Part shown: positions 7,053-16,703 of the stretch, one piece after another
Numbering within the stretch: position 1 is the first letter of the stretch
Layout of the letters: each line of letters begins with the position of its first letter
From: NORP181 sp047623555
GTDB taxonomy: Bacteria; Pseudomonadota; Alphaproteobacteria; Rhodobacterales; Rhodobacteraceae
NCBI GenBank assembly: GCA_047623555.1
Contig: JBLHMP010000012.1
Location: forward strand, 1-60,428
Reading direction: 5' to 3'
Length of the DNA stretch: 60,428 nucleotides
Made by a program: the position numbers and the translations under genes
Notes under the pieces: model-generated
Database searches by the model: none
What the model saw: the letters and a program-made list of their open reading frames with translations, nothing else
What the model was told of the DNA's origin: nothing

Positions 7053-9975
7053 TGCAACCGAAACCCCTCGGGTTTTTGCGCTCGCCCCCGGCGTTGATTT
7101 CCCACGTGCGGTGGTTGACGGCCTGACCCAACGGTCCGATTGCATCCCCCCCGAGGCACTGGCCCGCACCCATTTGATCGTCAACACCCGCCGCATGGCC
7201 CGCCGTATACGCGCCTTGTTTGAGGATGGCCCGCCCCGGCTGTTACCCCGAATTTCCCTGCTCACCGATCTTGAAGAACCCCAAGATAAAACCGCGCTTC
7301 CGCCAGCAGTATCACCGTTGCGCCGACGGCTGGAATTGGCGCAGCTGATCTCGCAACTGCTTGATCAGCAACCAGATCTCGCCGCGCGTGCATCGCTTTA
7401 CGACCTTGCCGACAGCCTGGCCGCGCTCATGGACGAGATGAACGGCGAAGGCGTGTCCGCCGACACAATCCGCAATCTGGACGTGACCGATATGTCCGGG
7501 CACTGGGCCCGCGCCCAGCAGTTTTTCAACATCGCGGATCATTTTGTCAGCGCCGATGACAGCGCGCTGGATGCACAGGCAAGACAACGTCGCGTCGTCG
7601 AAAACCTGATTGCCCGGTGGCAGCTTTCTCCGCCGGACCATCCCGTTATCCTTGCCGGGTCAACCGGGTCGCGTGGCACGACGCTGATGCTGATGGATGC
7701 CATTGCGCGATTGCCACAAGGGGCGATTGTTTTACCCGGATATGATTTTGACCAACCGGATGCGGTTTGGGCACAATTGCAAGACTCGTTGATGTCTGAG
7801 GATCATCCACAATACCGCTTTCATTACCTGATGCAGACGCTGAATATCAGACCGTCTGACATTGCCCCTTGGGCCGAAACGCCCCCCCCATCAGAAGCCC
7901 GCAACCGTTTGATTTCCCTGGCCTTGCGCCCTGCCCCATTCACCGACGCATGGATGGCCGAAGGCCCCGAATTGCGCGGCCTTGCCGACGCGACATCGCA
8001 CATGACCTTGGTTACCGCATCCTCCCCCCGCACCGAGGCGTTAACCATCGCCATGCGGCTACGCGAGGCTGCTGAAACCGGGCAAACCGCCGCTCTTATC
8101 ACGCCCGACCGGATGTTAACGCGCCAGGTTAGCGCCGCCTTGGACCGATGGAATATCGTTCCCGATGACAGCGCTGGATTGCCCTTGCATCTGTCGCCTC
8201 CGGGCCGGTTTTTGCGCCATGTTGCCGGTCTGTTTTGTGAACGCCTGAACAGTGAAATGCTGCTGACCCTGCTCAAACACCCTCTGTGTCACAGCGGTGA
8301 AGGGCGCAACGATCACTTGCTGCACACTCGCGATCTGGAATTACATATCCGCCGTAACGGTCCGCCCTATCCAGGCGCAGAGAGTCTGGCCGTGTTTGGA
8401 AAAAAACGCGATCTGCCCGAGGAATGGTTAAACTGGGTAACCAATAGTTTCATACCGCAACAGACCAAAGGCGATCACCCCCTAAAGGACTGGATCGCCC
8501 AATTGCGTCGCATTGCCGAAACCATCGCCGCGGGCAGTTTGGCCGATGGCAGTGGTACGCTTTGGGATCAAAACGCTGGGCAAAAGGCGCTAGCCGTCAT
8601 TACCGATCTTGAAACCCACGCCGATGCAGGCGGTGATATGTCCGCCCGTGATTTCGCCGATCTGCTGGGCGCATTGTTGTCTCAGGGTGAGGTTCGCGAC
8701 CGTGATGCGCCGCGCAGCGGCATCATGATTTGGGGTACGCTCGAGGCCCGGGTACAGGGTGCCGATCTGATGATTTTGGGCGGCCTGAACGAAGGCAGCT
8801 GGCCCGAGGCCGCCCATCCCGACCCTTGGCTGAACCGCAATTTACGCCTGCAAGCGGGTCTATTGCTGCCCGAACGCCGTATCGGTCTGTCGGCACATGA
8901 TTTTCAACAGGCCATCGCCGCGCCCGAGGTGTGGTTGACCCGGTCAAAACGGTCAAACGACGCGGAAACTGTTGCGTCTCGTTGGCTGAACCGTTTGACC
9001 AATTTGTTGGGGGGATTGCCAGAACAGGACGGCCCATCGGTCCTGCAGGCAATGACCTCGCGTGGCGAGATTTACCTGAATTGGGCCGAACAAATCGAGG
9101 CCGCTCCGCGCATTGATTTGGCCCCTCGCCCGTCGCCATGCCCACCTTTGGCTGCGCGTCCCAAAGGCCTGTCGGTGACAGAAATCAAACGGCTGATCCG
9201 CGATCCCTATTCGATTTACGCCAAACATGTGCTGCGCCTTAAACCGCTCGACCCGTTGGTGCAAACCCCCGACGCATTGTTGCGCGGCACTGTTTTACAT
9301 CGGGTTCTTGAGTTGTTTATTCGCGCCAGTGTCGACGATATTGGCGCCCTAACGATTGAAAACCTAACGACGTTATCGCGCGAAACCCTTGCGGATATTG
9401 TGCCCTGGCCAACTGCAAGACTGCTTTGGCTGGCGCGGATTGACCGGTTTGCAAAACCTTTTCTGGCAGATGAATTGATCCGCCGCGATCAGGCCACCCC
9501 TATCGGCTTTGAAGTTGGGGCCAAAAGCGAATTGAAAGGCCTGAATTTCACCCTGACCGGAACCGCCGACCGTATTGATCGCGACAGCGCCGGTGCGCTG
9601 CATATTTACGACTACAAAACAGGTGCCCCGCCCTCGCTAAAACAACAGGCGAGCTTTGATAAACAGTTGTTGCTTGAGGCAGCGATCGCCGAGCAAGGCG
9701 GGTTTAAGGGCATAGACGCGGCCCCGGTAACAAAATCTGTCTTTATCGGCCTTGGATCATCAGCCAAGGAGTTTCCATCTCCGCTAGAGGACAATCCGCC
9801 GAATTCTATCTGGGAGGAATTGTACACTTTGATCGCCGCATATCAGTCGCCAACCCAGGGGTTTACGTCCCGCCGAATGCTGTTCAAAGACTCTGATACA
9901 GGGGATTATGATCAATTGGCGCGATTTGGGGAATGGGATCGAACCACCTCCCCAACATCAAAGGACGTGTCATGA
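7045..9975 (+). CDS. addB: Double-strand break repair protein AddB
   Basis: 976 residues from ATG 7045 (ATG 7039 is two codons earlier). The alphaproteobacterial AddB layout is seen: an N-terminal helicase-like region without a usable Walker A (HLIVNTRRMARRI), a central segment with MILGGLNEGSWPEAAHPDPWLN, and a C-terminal RecB-type nuclease with VTEIKRLIRDPYSIYAKHVL, D-R-I-D and Y-D-Y-K-T-G. AddAB resects broken DNA ends for RecA loading and replaces RecBCD in this class. It overlaps murU by 8 bp and addA by 4 bp (ATGA), as expected for a heterodimer made in equal amounts. Confidence 0.92.
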   Translation: MFDATETPRVFALAPGVDFPRAVVDGLTQRSDCIPPEALARTHLIVNTRRMARRIRALFEDGPPRLLPRISLLTDLEEPQDKTALPPAVSPLRRRLELAQLISQLLDQQPDLAARASLYDLADSLAALMDEMNGEGVSADTIRNLDVTDMSGHWARAQQFFNIADHFVSADDSALDAQARQRRVVENLIARWQLSPPDHPVILAGSTGSRGTTLMLMDAIARLPQGAIVLPGYDFDQPDAVWAQLQDSLMSEDHPQYRFHYLMQTLNIRPSDIAPWAETPPPSEARNRLISLALRPAPFTDAWMAEGPELRGLADATSHMTLVTASSPRTEALTIAMRLREAAETGQTAALITPDRMLTRQVSAALDRWNIVPDDSAGLPLHLSPPGRFLRHVAGLFCERLNSEMLLTLLKHPLCHSGEGRNDHLLHTRDLELHIRRNGPPYPGAESLAVFGKKRDLPEEWLNWVTNSFIPQQTKGDHPLKDWIAQLRRIAETIAAGSLADGSGTLWDQNAGQKALAVITDLETHADAGGDMSARDFADLLGALLSQGEVRDRDAPRSGIMIWGTLEARVQGADLMILGGLNEGSWPEAAHPDPWLNRNLRLQAGLLLPERRIGLSAHDFQQAIAAPEVWLTRSKRSNDAETVASRWLNRLTNLLGGLPEQDGPSVLQAMTSRGEIYLNWAEQIEAAPRIDLAPRPSPCPPLAARPKGLSVTEIKRLIRDPYSIYAKHVLRLKPLDPLVQTPDALLRGTVLHRVLELFIRASVDDIGALTIENLTTLSRETLADIVPWPTARLLWLARIDRFAKPFLADELIRRDQATPIGFEVGAKSELKGLNFTLTGTADRIDRDSAGALHIYDYKTGAPPSLKQQASFDKQLLLEAAIAEQGGFKGIDAAPVTKSVFIGLGSSAKEFPSPLEDNPPNSIWEELYTLIAAYQSPTQGFTSRRMLFKDSDTGDYDQLARFGEWDRTTSPTSKDVS

Positions 9976-12900
9976 TCGCCCCAAACGAAGCCACAGAACG
10001 TCAAATTCAGGCGGCACGCCCATCGTCATCTACCTGGCTTTCGGCAAATGCCGGGTCCGGTAAAACCCGCGTTTTGACCGACCGGGTGGCACGGTTACTA
10101 CTGAATGGCGTGCAGCCACAGCACATTCTTTGCCTGACCTACACCAAGGCTGCAGCTGGCGAGATGCAGAACCGTCTGTTTGAACGGTTGGGTAAATGGG
10201 CGATGCTTAGTGACGCCGATCTGACGGTCGCGCTGACCGAATTGGGCGATGACGGCACCATTGATCCGACGCGATTGGCCCACGCCCGAACCCTGTTTGC
10301 CCGTGCTATCGAAACGCCCGGCGGGCTGAAAATTCAGACCATCCATTCGTTTTGCGCCTCACTACTGCGACGCTTTCCGCTTGAGGCCGGGGTAAGCCCG
10401 CAGTTTTCCGAAATGGAAGATCGCGCCGCCGAAATGCTTCGTGCTGAAATTATCGATGAATTTGCCGATGGAAACAACACCTCGCTGATCAACGCAATCG
10501 CCCGGTATGCAACCGAAACCGGGCTTGACGATCTGACCAGAGCGATCGTCAGCAAGCGTGAAGCGTTTGGCGAACCTATGAGTTTTGATGATTTGTTGGT
10601 TGTCTTTGGACTGCCCATCGGGTTCACCATTTCAGATCTCGAAACACGGGTATTTTTGGGTAACGAGGCTGATCTGATCCAGGATCTGGCCAGCGCGATG
10701 AGTACCGGAAGCGTTACGGATGTCAAAACGTCCAAGGTATTGGCCACGATCAAAAACCCGGGAATTGGAGACCTTCCGCTGCTTGAAAAATACTTTCTTG
10801 CTGGGGCTGCTTCCAAAACCATTGAACCGTTTTCCGCCAAATTAGACGCGTTTCCGACCAAAGCCACCCGGCAAGCCAATCCCGATCTGATGGCCAAACT
10901 CGAACCCTTTATGTTGCGAGTCGAGGCTGCCCGATCCCAGCGGTTAGGGTTATTGGCGGCGCGGAAATCACATGCGCTTCACCAATTCGCGGATGCGTTT
11001 TTGCCTGAATATGCTCGGCGCAAACAGATCGGCGGATGGCTTGATTTTGACGATCAAATACTGAAAGCCCGGCAATTACTGAATGATCCATCGGTCGCGG
11101 CCTGGGTTTTGTATCGCCTGGATGGCGGGATTGACCATATTCTGGTCGACGAAGCGCAAGATACCAGCCCGGCACAATGGGATGTGATTGAAAAGCTTGC
11201 CCAGGAATTCACCAGCGGGTTGGGTGCGCGTCCCGATGTAGAGCGTACAATTTTTGTGGTTGGAGACAAAAAGCAGTCTATCTATTCGTTTCAGGGCGCC
11301 GATCCGGATGCGTTTGATCGGATGCAAACCGAGTTTGGAAAACGGCTAGAAAACTCGGGCATCGCGCTCGAAGATCTGACGTTGGAATATTCATTCCGAT
11401 CCTCTGACGCCATTTTACGGCTGGTTGATCTGGTGTTTGAAGATCACCTTGATGCCGGGTTTCGCAAGGACTCGCAACATCGGGCGTTCAAATCCGACCT
11501 ACCCGGTCGCGTCGATCTGTGGCCCGTTGTCACCAAGGTTGATGATGATGCGGAACGTGTTTGGACCGATCCGGTTGATCGCCAAAGCCAACAACATCAC
11601 ACAGTTATTTTGGCCGAAAATATTGCCACCTCGATCAAGGACATGATCGACAACGGCGCAACTATTCCGGTGGACGGCCCAAAACCCGGAATCTTTGAAA
11701 AACGCCGTGTTAGAGCCGGTGATTTCCTGATTCTGGTACAGCGCCGCTCTGATCTGTTCGCCGAAATCATCCGCGCCTGTAAGGCGGCCAAACTGCCTAT
11801 TGCCGGGGCGGATCGGTTAAAAGTTGGGGCTGAACTGGCGGTCAAAGACCTTGCAGCGTTGCTGAATTTCCTGGTCACACCAGAAGACAACCTGGCCCTT
11901 GCCACGGTTCTGAAGTCGCCACTGTTTGGCTGGTCAGAACAAGACCTGTTTAACCTCGCCCATCATCGCAAGGGCCCGTATTTGTGGCCTGCTTTACGGG
12001 ATCGAAGCGATGAATTTCCCGAAACCATGGGGATACTTAACGACCTGCGCAATCACACAGACTTTCTGCGCCCGTTTGACCTTATCGAACGCATCCTGAC
12101 GCGTCATAATGGGCGGCGCAAACTGCTCGGGCGGCTTGGCTCTGAAGCCGAGGACGGGATTGACGCACTCTTGACGCAGGCATTGGCCTATGAGCGATCA
12201 TCAGTGCCGAGCCTGACTGGTTTTCTGATCTGGATGGAGACCGATGATCTTGACGTCAAACGCCAGATGGGAAGCGCCGGTGATCTGATCCGGGTTATGA
12301 CCGTACATGGCGCCAAGGGTCTTGAATCACCGATTGTAATTTTACCTGATACAGGCCCGCGAAGACCTCCGCCCAATGACGAAATCATGGTGGCGGATGG
12401 AACGCCGTTGTGGCGGATCAATGCGGCCGAGATGCCGGACACTTTGAAAACGGTACAGGATGACGCCCGACGCAAGCAGATGAATGAACGGCTGCGTCTG
12501 CTATATGTGGCTCTAACACGTGCCGAAAAGTGGTTAATTGTAACTGCCGCCGGGGATTTGGATAAACAGGGCAATTCCTGGTATCAGATGGTCGAGGCCG
12601 CGATGATCCAGGCCAATGCCGAATATGTTGAGGTAAATGGGGAACGGATCCGGCGGTTAGGCCATGCAGATTGGAACCAGCTGGACTGGCAGAAAGATAC
12701 CTTTGAAGCAGCTCAAACCAGCATAATTCCTGATCTGTTTGCCGTTAATCCTCCATTAGAGATTCCAGAAACACCTGTTCTGTCTCCGTCTGATCTGGAT
12801 GGGGCTAAGGCATTGCCCGGTGACGATGGGCTAGACGAAGATGCCGCCAAATTGCGCGGTTCGCAGATACATCTGTTGCTTGAGCATCTACCGGATTTTC

Positions 12901-13361
12901 CACAACAGGACTGGCCAAATGCGGCAGATCGGTTATTGCCAGACACGGCTGTGGCCGACCGCGCGTCCTTGTTGGCCGAGGTCGAAAAATCGCTGACTGA
13001 TCCCGAATTGGTGCATATTTTTGATCCCACCTCACTTGCCGAGGTGCCAGTGACGGTGACAATCAATGGTCGCAAAGTGTACGGTGTGATTGACAGGCTA
13101 ATTGTCACTGAAACTTCTGTGCTTGCTGTGGATTTCAAATCAAATGCCACGGTGCCCGACCATTCACGCTCTTGCCCCGAAGGATTGTTGCGGCAAATGG
13201 GCGCGTATGCCCAAGCGTTGGCGCAAATCTACCCGAACCACCGCGTTGAAACAGCCATTTTATGGACTAGAAACGCGACATTGATGCAGCTTTCGCACGA
13301 TCTTGTGACAGATGCGTTGTGGCGGTCGCCACACCTTGACGTTATCGGCCCACATTCCTAG
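9972..13361 (+). CDS. addA: Double-strand break repair helicase-nuclease AddA
   Basis: 1129 residues from ATG 9972. UvrD-type helicase motifs in order are Walker A SANAGSGKTRVL (24-35), TYTKAAAGEM, ILVDEAQDTSPAQWD, GDKKQSIYSFQGAD, TVHGAKGLE and RLLYVALTRAE. The C-terminal nuclease has G-S-Q-I-H, V-I-D-R-L and the metal and catalytic motif AVDFKSN. It is the catalytic partner of AddB and the last gene of the tsaE-to-addA operon. A 39-bp gap with its own ribosome site separates it from trxA. All motifs are intact. Confidence 0.95.
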   Translation: MIAPNEATERQIQAARPSSSTWLSANAGSGKTRVLTDRVARLLLNGVQPQHILCLTYTKAAAGEMQNRLFERLGKWAMLSDADLTVALTELGDDGTIDPTRLAHARTLFARAIETPGGLKIQTIHSFCASLLRRFPLEAGVSPQFSEMEDRAAEMLRAEIIDEFADGNNTSLINAIARYATETGLDDLTRAIVSKREAFGEPMSFDDLLVVFGLPIGFTISDLETRVFLGNEADLIQDLASAMSTGSVTDVKTSKVLATIKNPGIGDLPLLEKYFLAGAASKTIEPFSAKLDAFPTKATRQANPDLMAKLEPFMLRVEAARSQRLGLLAARKSHALHQFADAFLPEYARRKQIGGWLDFDDQILKARQLLNDPSVAAWVLYRLDGGIDHILVDEAQDTSPAQWDVIEKLAQEFTSGLGARPDVERTIFVVGDKKQSIYSFQGADPDAFDRMQTEFGKRLENSGIALEDLTLEYSFRSSDAILRLVDLVFEDHLDAGFRKDSQHRAFKSDLPGRVDLWPVVTKVDDDAERVWTDPVDRQSQQHHTVILAENIATSIKDMIDNGATIPVDGPKPGIFEKRRVRAGDFLILVQRRSDLFAEIIRACKAAKLPIAGADRLKVGAELAVKDLAALLNFLVTPEDNLALATVLKSPLFGWSEQDLFNLAHHRKGPYLWPALRDRSDEFPETMGILNDLRNHTDFLRPFDLIERILTRHNGRRKLLGRLGSEAEDGIDALLTQALAYERSSVPSLTGFLIWMETDDLDVKRQMGSAGDLIRVMTVHGAKGLESPIVILPDTGPRRPPPNDEIMVADGTPLWRINAAEMPDTLKTVQDDARRKQMNERLRLLYVALTRAEKWLIVTAAGDLDKQGNSWYQMVEAAMIQANAEYVEVNGERIRRLGHADWNQLDWQKDTFEAAQTSIIPDLFAVNPPLEIPETPVLSPSDLDGAKALPGDDGLDEDAAKLRGSQIHLLLEHLPDFPQQDWPNAADRLLPDTAVADRASLLAEVEKSLTDPELVHIFDPTSLAEVPVTVTINGRKVYGVIDRLIVTETSVLAVDFKSNATVPDHSRSCPEGLLRQMGAYAQALAQIYPNHRVETAILWTRNATLMQLSHDLVTDALWRSPHLDVIGPHS

Positions 13362-13400
13362 GTTCGTGACCCAAGACGAATTACATTCAGGAGACAGAAT

Positions 13401-13721
13401 ATGTCAACCGTTGCTGTTACTGACGCCACATTTGACGCAGAAGTCAAGAATTCCGACATTCCCGTTGTCGTAGATTTCTGGGCCGAATGGTGTGGTCCTT
13501 GTAAACAAATCGGCCCAGCGCTCGAAGAGCTGGCCGCCGAATACGGAGGCCGGATCAAGGTCGCCAAAGTCGATGTAGACAGCAACCCAAATTCGGCTGC
13601 TGCAATGGGCGTGCGCGGAATTCCGGCGCTGTTCATTTTCAAAGATGGCGAGGTTGTTTCCAACCGCGCCGGAGCTGCGCCAAAAGCAGCGTTGAAAAGC
13701 TGGATCGACGACGCAATCTAA
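13401..13721 (+). CDS. trxA: Thioredoxin 1
   Basis: 106 residues. The active site WCGPCK has its cysteines at 31 and 34, and the cis-proline loop GIPALFIF is present; there is no signal peptide, so it is cytoplasmic. It reduces disulfides in ribonucleotide reductase, MsrA and other targets. AGGAGA precedes the ATG. A rho-independent terminator follows (13748-13774). Its position directly behind addA is common in roseobacters, as I recall. Confidence 0.96.
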   Translation: MSTVAVTDATFDAEVKNSDIPVVVDFWAEWCGPCKQIGPALEELAAEYGGRIKVAKVDVDSNPNSAAAMGVRGIPALFIFKDGEVVSNRAGAAPKAALKSWIDDAI

Positions 13722-13747
13722 GGCGTTGACTTTGCAGGTATAAATTG

Positions 13748-13774
13748 GGGCGTACCGTTGAGTGCGCCCTTTTT
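13748..13774 (+). terminator. Rho-independent terminator after trxA
   Basis: Stem GGGCGTA/TGCGCCC (7 bp, one G-U pair) around an 8-base loop, followed by TTTTT. It ends the rightward transcript and faces the convergent gene that ends at 13773. Confidence 0.7.
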
Positions 13775-14690
13775 ACATGGGCCATCCCGCACCGATCAAC
13801 GTCTGTTTGATCTTGCCTTCGGCCTCGGGTCGGCCTGCATTGATTGACATGATTTGCCAGAACCAATGCAAATACCCGGCATAATCCGGCGACAAGGTTT
13901 GCACCCGCTCAAAGGCCAATCCAACCCCCAGCGCATGCACATTTGCCGCGATGTGGTGAAAATCGACGCGCCCAAACAAAACTGACGGTTTGCCAAACAA
14001 ATACCCGGAAAAGGCTGCGGCTGAATTCTGCGTGACCACGTAGTCACAGCGCTGAAGCATCGCCTGCATGTCACCCGTTTTCACGCTCAGGCACGGGTGC
14101 TCTTTTTTCAAATTGTCCAAGGCCGCCAATTCATCGTCGGTATAGGCTTCGTTTGGATGCAATGTTGCGACGACCCGGCGATCTGGATCTTGGATCATCA
14201 CATGTTCAAGCATCTCAAGGGGCGAACAATATTGAAACGATCGATGGTTCGACAATTTTCCCTGCAACGGAACATAGACAAACCCATCCCGTTCAATGGC
14301 GGTCGTTGCATCCTCAAACAACCGTTTTTGCCAGAAGCGATAGAAATCATCCGCCTCTTTGCGGGGAACATTACCACTGGTAAAGCTGGCCTGTGCCACC
14401 CGCCATTCCCAACGCTTGGCGCTGTTTTCTATTGCCCAGAATGGATATTGATACACCCGCCGAATGGTTAACGCGCGATCGTGCCAAGGATCATCCATGA
14501 GGAACATAGAATAGCCCCGCCGCGATGCGGACCTTAGCCTTTCTTCATCCGAATTTTTCCGGAATTCGACCCTAAACCCAGAATTTTCTGCAACAATTTC
14601 AATTTTTCTAATGAAATTATGTTCGCCTGCTAACGCTCTGATGCGCAGCCCTTCGTGAAGATAAAATCTTAAGATACGCGGCTCACTCAT
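13773..14690 (-). CDS. Conserved hypothetical protein, capsule-export/glycosyltransferase-like
   Basis: 305 residues with no signal peptide or membrane span. The C-terminal half resembles KpsC/KpsS-type and GT-B nucleotide-sugar proteins: VYVPLQGKLSNHRSF, DPDRRVVATLHPNEAY, then C-D-Y-V-V-T-Q-N-S-A-A-A-F and G-K-P-S-V-L-F-G with a following F-H-H-I. These are the usual donor-binding positions of that fold. The N-terminal 90 residues are basic and of unclear relation. It stands alone between trxA and hslV, without other capsule genes, so a role in a surface polysaccharide is inference. The start ATG 14688-14690 has only a weak ribosome site. Confidence 0.6.
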   Translation of the reverse strand: MSEPRILRFYLHEGLRIRALAGEHNFIRKIEIVAENSGFRVEFRKNSDEERLRSASRRGYSMFLMDDPWHDRALTIRRVYQYPFWAIENSAKRWEWRVAQASFTSGNVPRKEADDFYRFWQKRLFEDATTAIERDGFVYVPLQGKLSNHRSFQYCSPLEMLEHVMIQDPDRRVVATLHPNEAYTDDELAALDNLKKEHPCLSVKTGDMQAMLQRCDYVVTQNSAAAFSGYLFGKPSVLFGRVDFHHIAANVHALGVGLAFERVQTLSPDYAGYLHWFWQIMSINAGRPEAEGKIKQTLIGAGWPM

Positions 14691-14733
14691 GCCCGCAGGC
14701 TAGCGTTGCCTCTCTCTAGGAACAAGTCCTGCA

Positions 14734-14763
14734 CTTGTGCCTGATGTCCCGCCGCTCCATATA
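14734..14763 (+). promoter_or_regulatory. Possible RpoH (sigma-32) promoter of hslVU
   Basis: CTTGTGC at 14734-14740 and CTCCATATA at 14755-14763, with a 14-bp spacer, resemble the heat-shock promoter pattern CTTGAAA-N12-16-CCCCATNTA. It lies 25 bp before hslV, a gene pair normally under RpoH. The match was made by eye only. Confidence 0.45.
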
Positions 14764-14787
14764 GTTTGCCAATGGATGGAGAACCTT

Positions 14788-15345
14788 ATGAGCGACGATA
14801 CATTTCCAGGTTGGCACGGCACCACGATCATCGGCGTCAAAAAAGGCGGCGAGGTGGTGATTGCTGGTGACGGTCAGGTTTCCCTTGGTCAAACTGTCAT
14901 CAAAGGCACGGCCCGCAAAGTGCGACGCCTGTCGCCGGGTGGCTTTGACGTGGTTGCCGGATTTGCCGGATCAACTGCGGATGCGTTTACGTTGCTGGAG
15001 CGTCTGGAAACCAAACTTGAGGCGACACCGGGCCAATTGGCGCGTGCCTCGGTAGAGTTGGCCAAAGATTGGCGCACCGATAAGTATCTGCAAAAGCTTG
15101 AGGCGATGTTGATCGTGACTGACGGCGAAGAACTGTTGGTGATCACCGGGGCTGGTGACGTTCTTGAACCTGAACACGATGTGACGGCCATTGGATCGGG
15201 TGGCAACTATGCCTTGGCCGCGGCCCGTGCAATGATGGATTCTGATATGTCCGCCGAAGACATTGCCCGCAAGGCTATGGCGATTGCGGCCGACATCTGT
15301 GTGTATACAAACGGCAAACTGACCGTGGAGACGATTAAGAAATGA
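14788..15345 (+). CDS. hslV: ATP-dependent protease subunit HslV
   Basis: 185 residues from ATG 14788, chosen for the GGAGA seven bases upstream. A short propeptide (MSDDTFPGWHG) is followed by the active-site threonine T12 in G-T-T-I-I-G-V; the proteasome-beta-like core shows AGDGQVSLG and GFAGSTADAF, and GSGGNYALAAARAM lies near the C-terminus. HslV forms a double-ring peptidase capped by HslU and degrades misfolded and regulatory proteins in the cytoplasm. Its stop overlaps the hslU start (ATGA at 15342). Confidence 0.96.
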   Translation: MSDDTFPGWHGTTIIGVKKGGEVVIAGDGQVSLGQTVIKGTARKVRRLSPGGFDVVAGFAGSTADAFTLLERLETKLEATPGQLARASVELAKDWRTDKYLQKLEAMLIVTDGEELLVITGAGDVLEPEHDVTAIGSGGNYALAAARAMMDSDMSAEDIARKAMAIAADICVYTNGKLTVETIKK

Positions 15346-16649
15346 CCGACCTGACCCCACGCGAGATTGTCTCGGAACTGGACCGTTTTATCATTGGCCA
15401 GAACGATGCCAAACGCGCCGTTGCTGTGGCCCTGCGCAATCGCTGGCGGCGCAAACAATTGCCCGATGATCTGCGCGATGAAGTCTATCCGAAAAACATC
15501 CTGATGATCGGACCAACCGGCGTTGGTAAGACCGAAATCAGCCGTCGTCTGGCGAAACTTGCCCGCGCGCCGTTCATCAAGGTTGAGGCGACCAAATTCA
15601 CCGAGGTCGGTTATGTTGGACGCGATGTTGAACAGATCATCCGCGACCTGCTCGACACCGCCATTGCGCAGACCCGCGAATACATGCGCGATGAGGTCAA
15701 TGCGAATGCCCGTAAGGCGGCAGAGGAACGGGTGGTTTCCGCCATTGCCGGCGATGATGCCCGCGAAGGCACCCGCGAGATGTTCCGCAAAAAGCTAAAA
15801 TCAGGTGAGCTGGACGATACAGTGATCGAACTTGAGATGGCAGATACCTCTAACCCTATGTCAATGGTCGATATTCCCGGTCAGCCCGGATCCAATATGG
15901 GCATGATGAATCTGGGTGATATGTTTGGCAAAGCCTTTGGCGGACGCACCACACGACGCAAAATGACCGTGTCGGAAAGCTATGAAATTCTGGTCGGCGA
16001 AGAGGCTGACAAGCTGTTGGATGATGAAAGCGTCAACAAAATCGCGCTGGAATCGGTTGAACAAAACGGCATCGTTTTCCTGGACGAGATCGACAAAGTT
16101 TGCGCCCGGTCCGACGCCCGCGGCGGCGATGTCAGCCGCGAAGGTGTGCAGCGCGACCTACTGCCATTGATCGAAGGCACCATTGTCAGCACCAAATACG
16201 GACCGGTGAAAACCGACCATATCCTGTTTATTGCCTCGGGCGCGTTTCACATCGCTAAACCATCAGATCTGTTGCCCGAACTTCAGGGGCGTCTGCCGAT
16301 CCGCGTCGAATTGCGCGCCCTGACAGAAGAGGATTTTGTGCGCATCCTGACCGAAACCGACAATGCGCTGACCCTGCAATATACCGCCCTTATGGGCACC
16401 GAAAAGGTCACCGTATCCTTTACCAAGGACGGAATTGCCGCTCTGGCCAAAATCGCCGCTGACGTAAACCAAGCCATTGAAAACATTGGTGCACGGCGAC
16501 TATACACCGTGATGGAGCGGGTCTTTGAGGAGTTATCATTCACGGCCCCTGACCGGCCCGGCGATGAAATCACGGTGGATGCTGCGTTTGTCGACGCTAA
16601 TCTGGGCGAATTGGCCAAATCCGCAGATATCAGTCGGTATGTTTTGTAG
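15342..16649 (+). CDS. hslU: HslU AAA+ ATPase subunit
   Basis: 435 residues, full length. Walker A GPTGVGKTE (57-65), the pore loop TEVGYVGRDVE, Walker B IVFLDEIDK, sensor I region IASGAFH and sensor II GARRLYTVMERV are all present, and the C-terminal tail YVL that docks into HslV is intact. It unfolds substrates and feeds them to HslV. Coupled by a 4-bp overlap to hslV under the candidate heat-shock promoter. Confidence 0.96.
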   Translation: MTDLTPREIVSELDRFIIGQNDAKRAVAVALRNRWRRKQLPDDLRDEVYPKNILMIGPTGVGKTEISRRLAKLARAPFIKVEATKFTEVGYVGRDVEQIIRDLLDTAIAQTREYMRDEVNANARKAAEERVVSAIAGDDAREGTREMFRKKLKSGELDDTVIELEMADTSNPMSMVDIPGQPGSNMGMMNLGDMFGKAFGGRTTRRKMTVSESYEILVGEEADKLLDDESVNKIALESVEQNGIVFLDEIDKVCARSDARGGDVSREGVQRDLLPLIEGTIVSTKYGPVKTDHILFIASGAFHIAKPSDLLPELQGRLPIRVELRALTEEDFVRILTETDNALTLQYTALMGTEKVTVSFTKDGIAALAKIAADVNQAIENIGARRLYTVMERVFEELSFTAPDRPGDEITVDAAFVDANLGELAKSADISRYVL

Positions 16650-16703
16650 TCACATGGCGTTTGACCGGGTAATGTACGGTAGATAGGTGGTGTGAGGTCT
16701 TTA

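Noticed and set aside
13773..14690. Horizontal acquisition of the capsule-like gene
   Set aside because: The N-terminal coding part looks slightly AT-richer, but no mobility gene, repeat or tRNA borders it.
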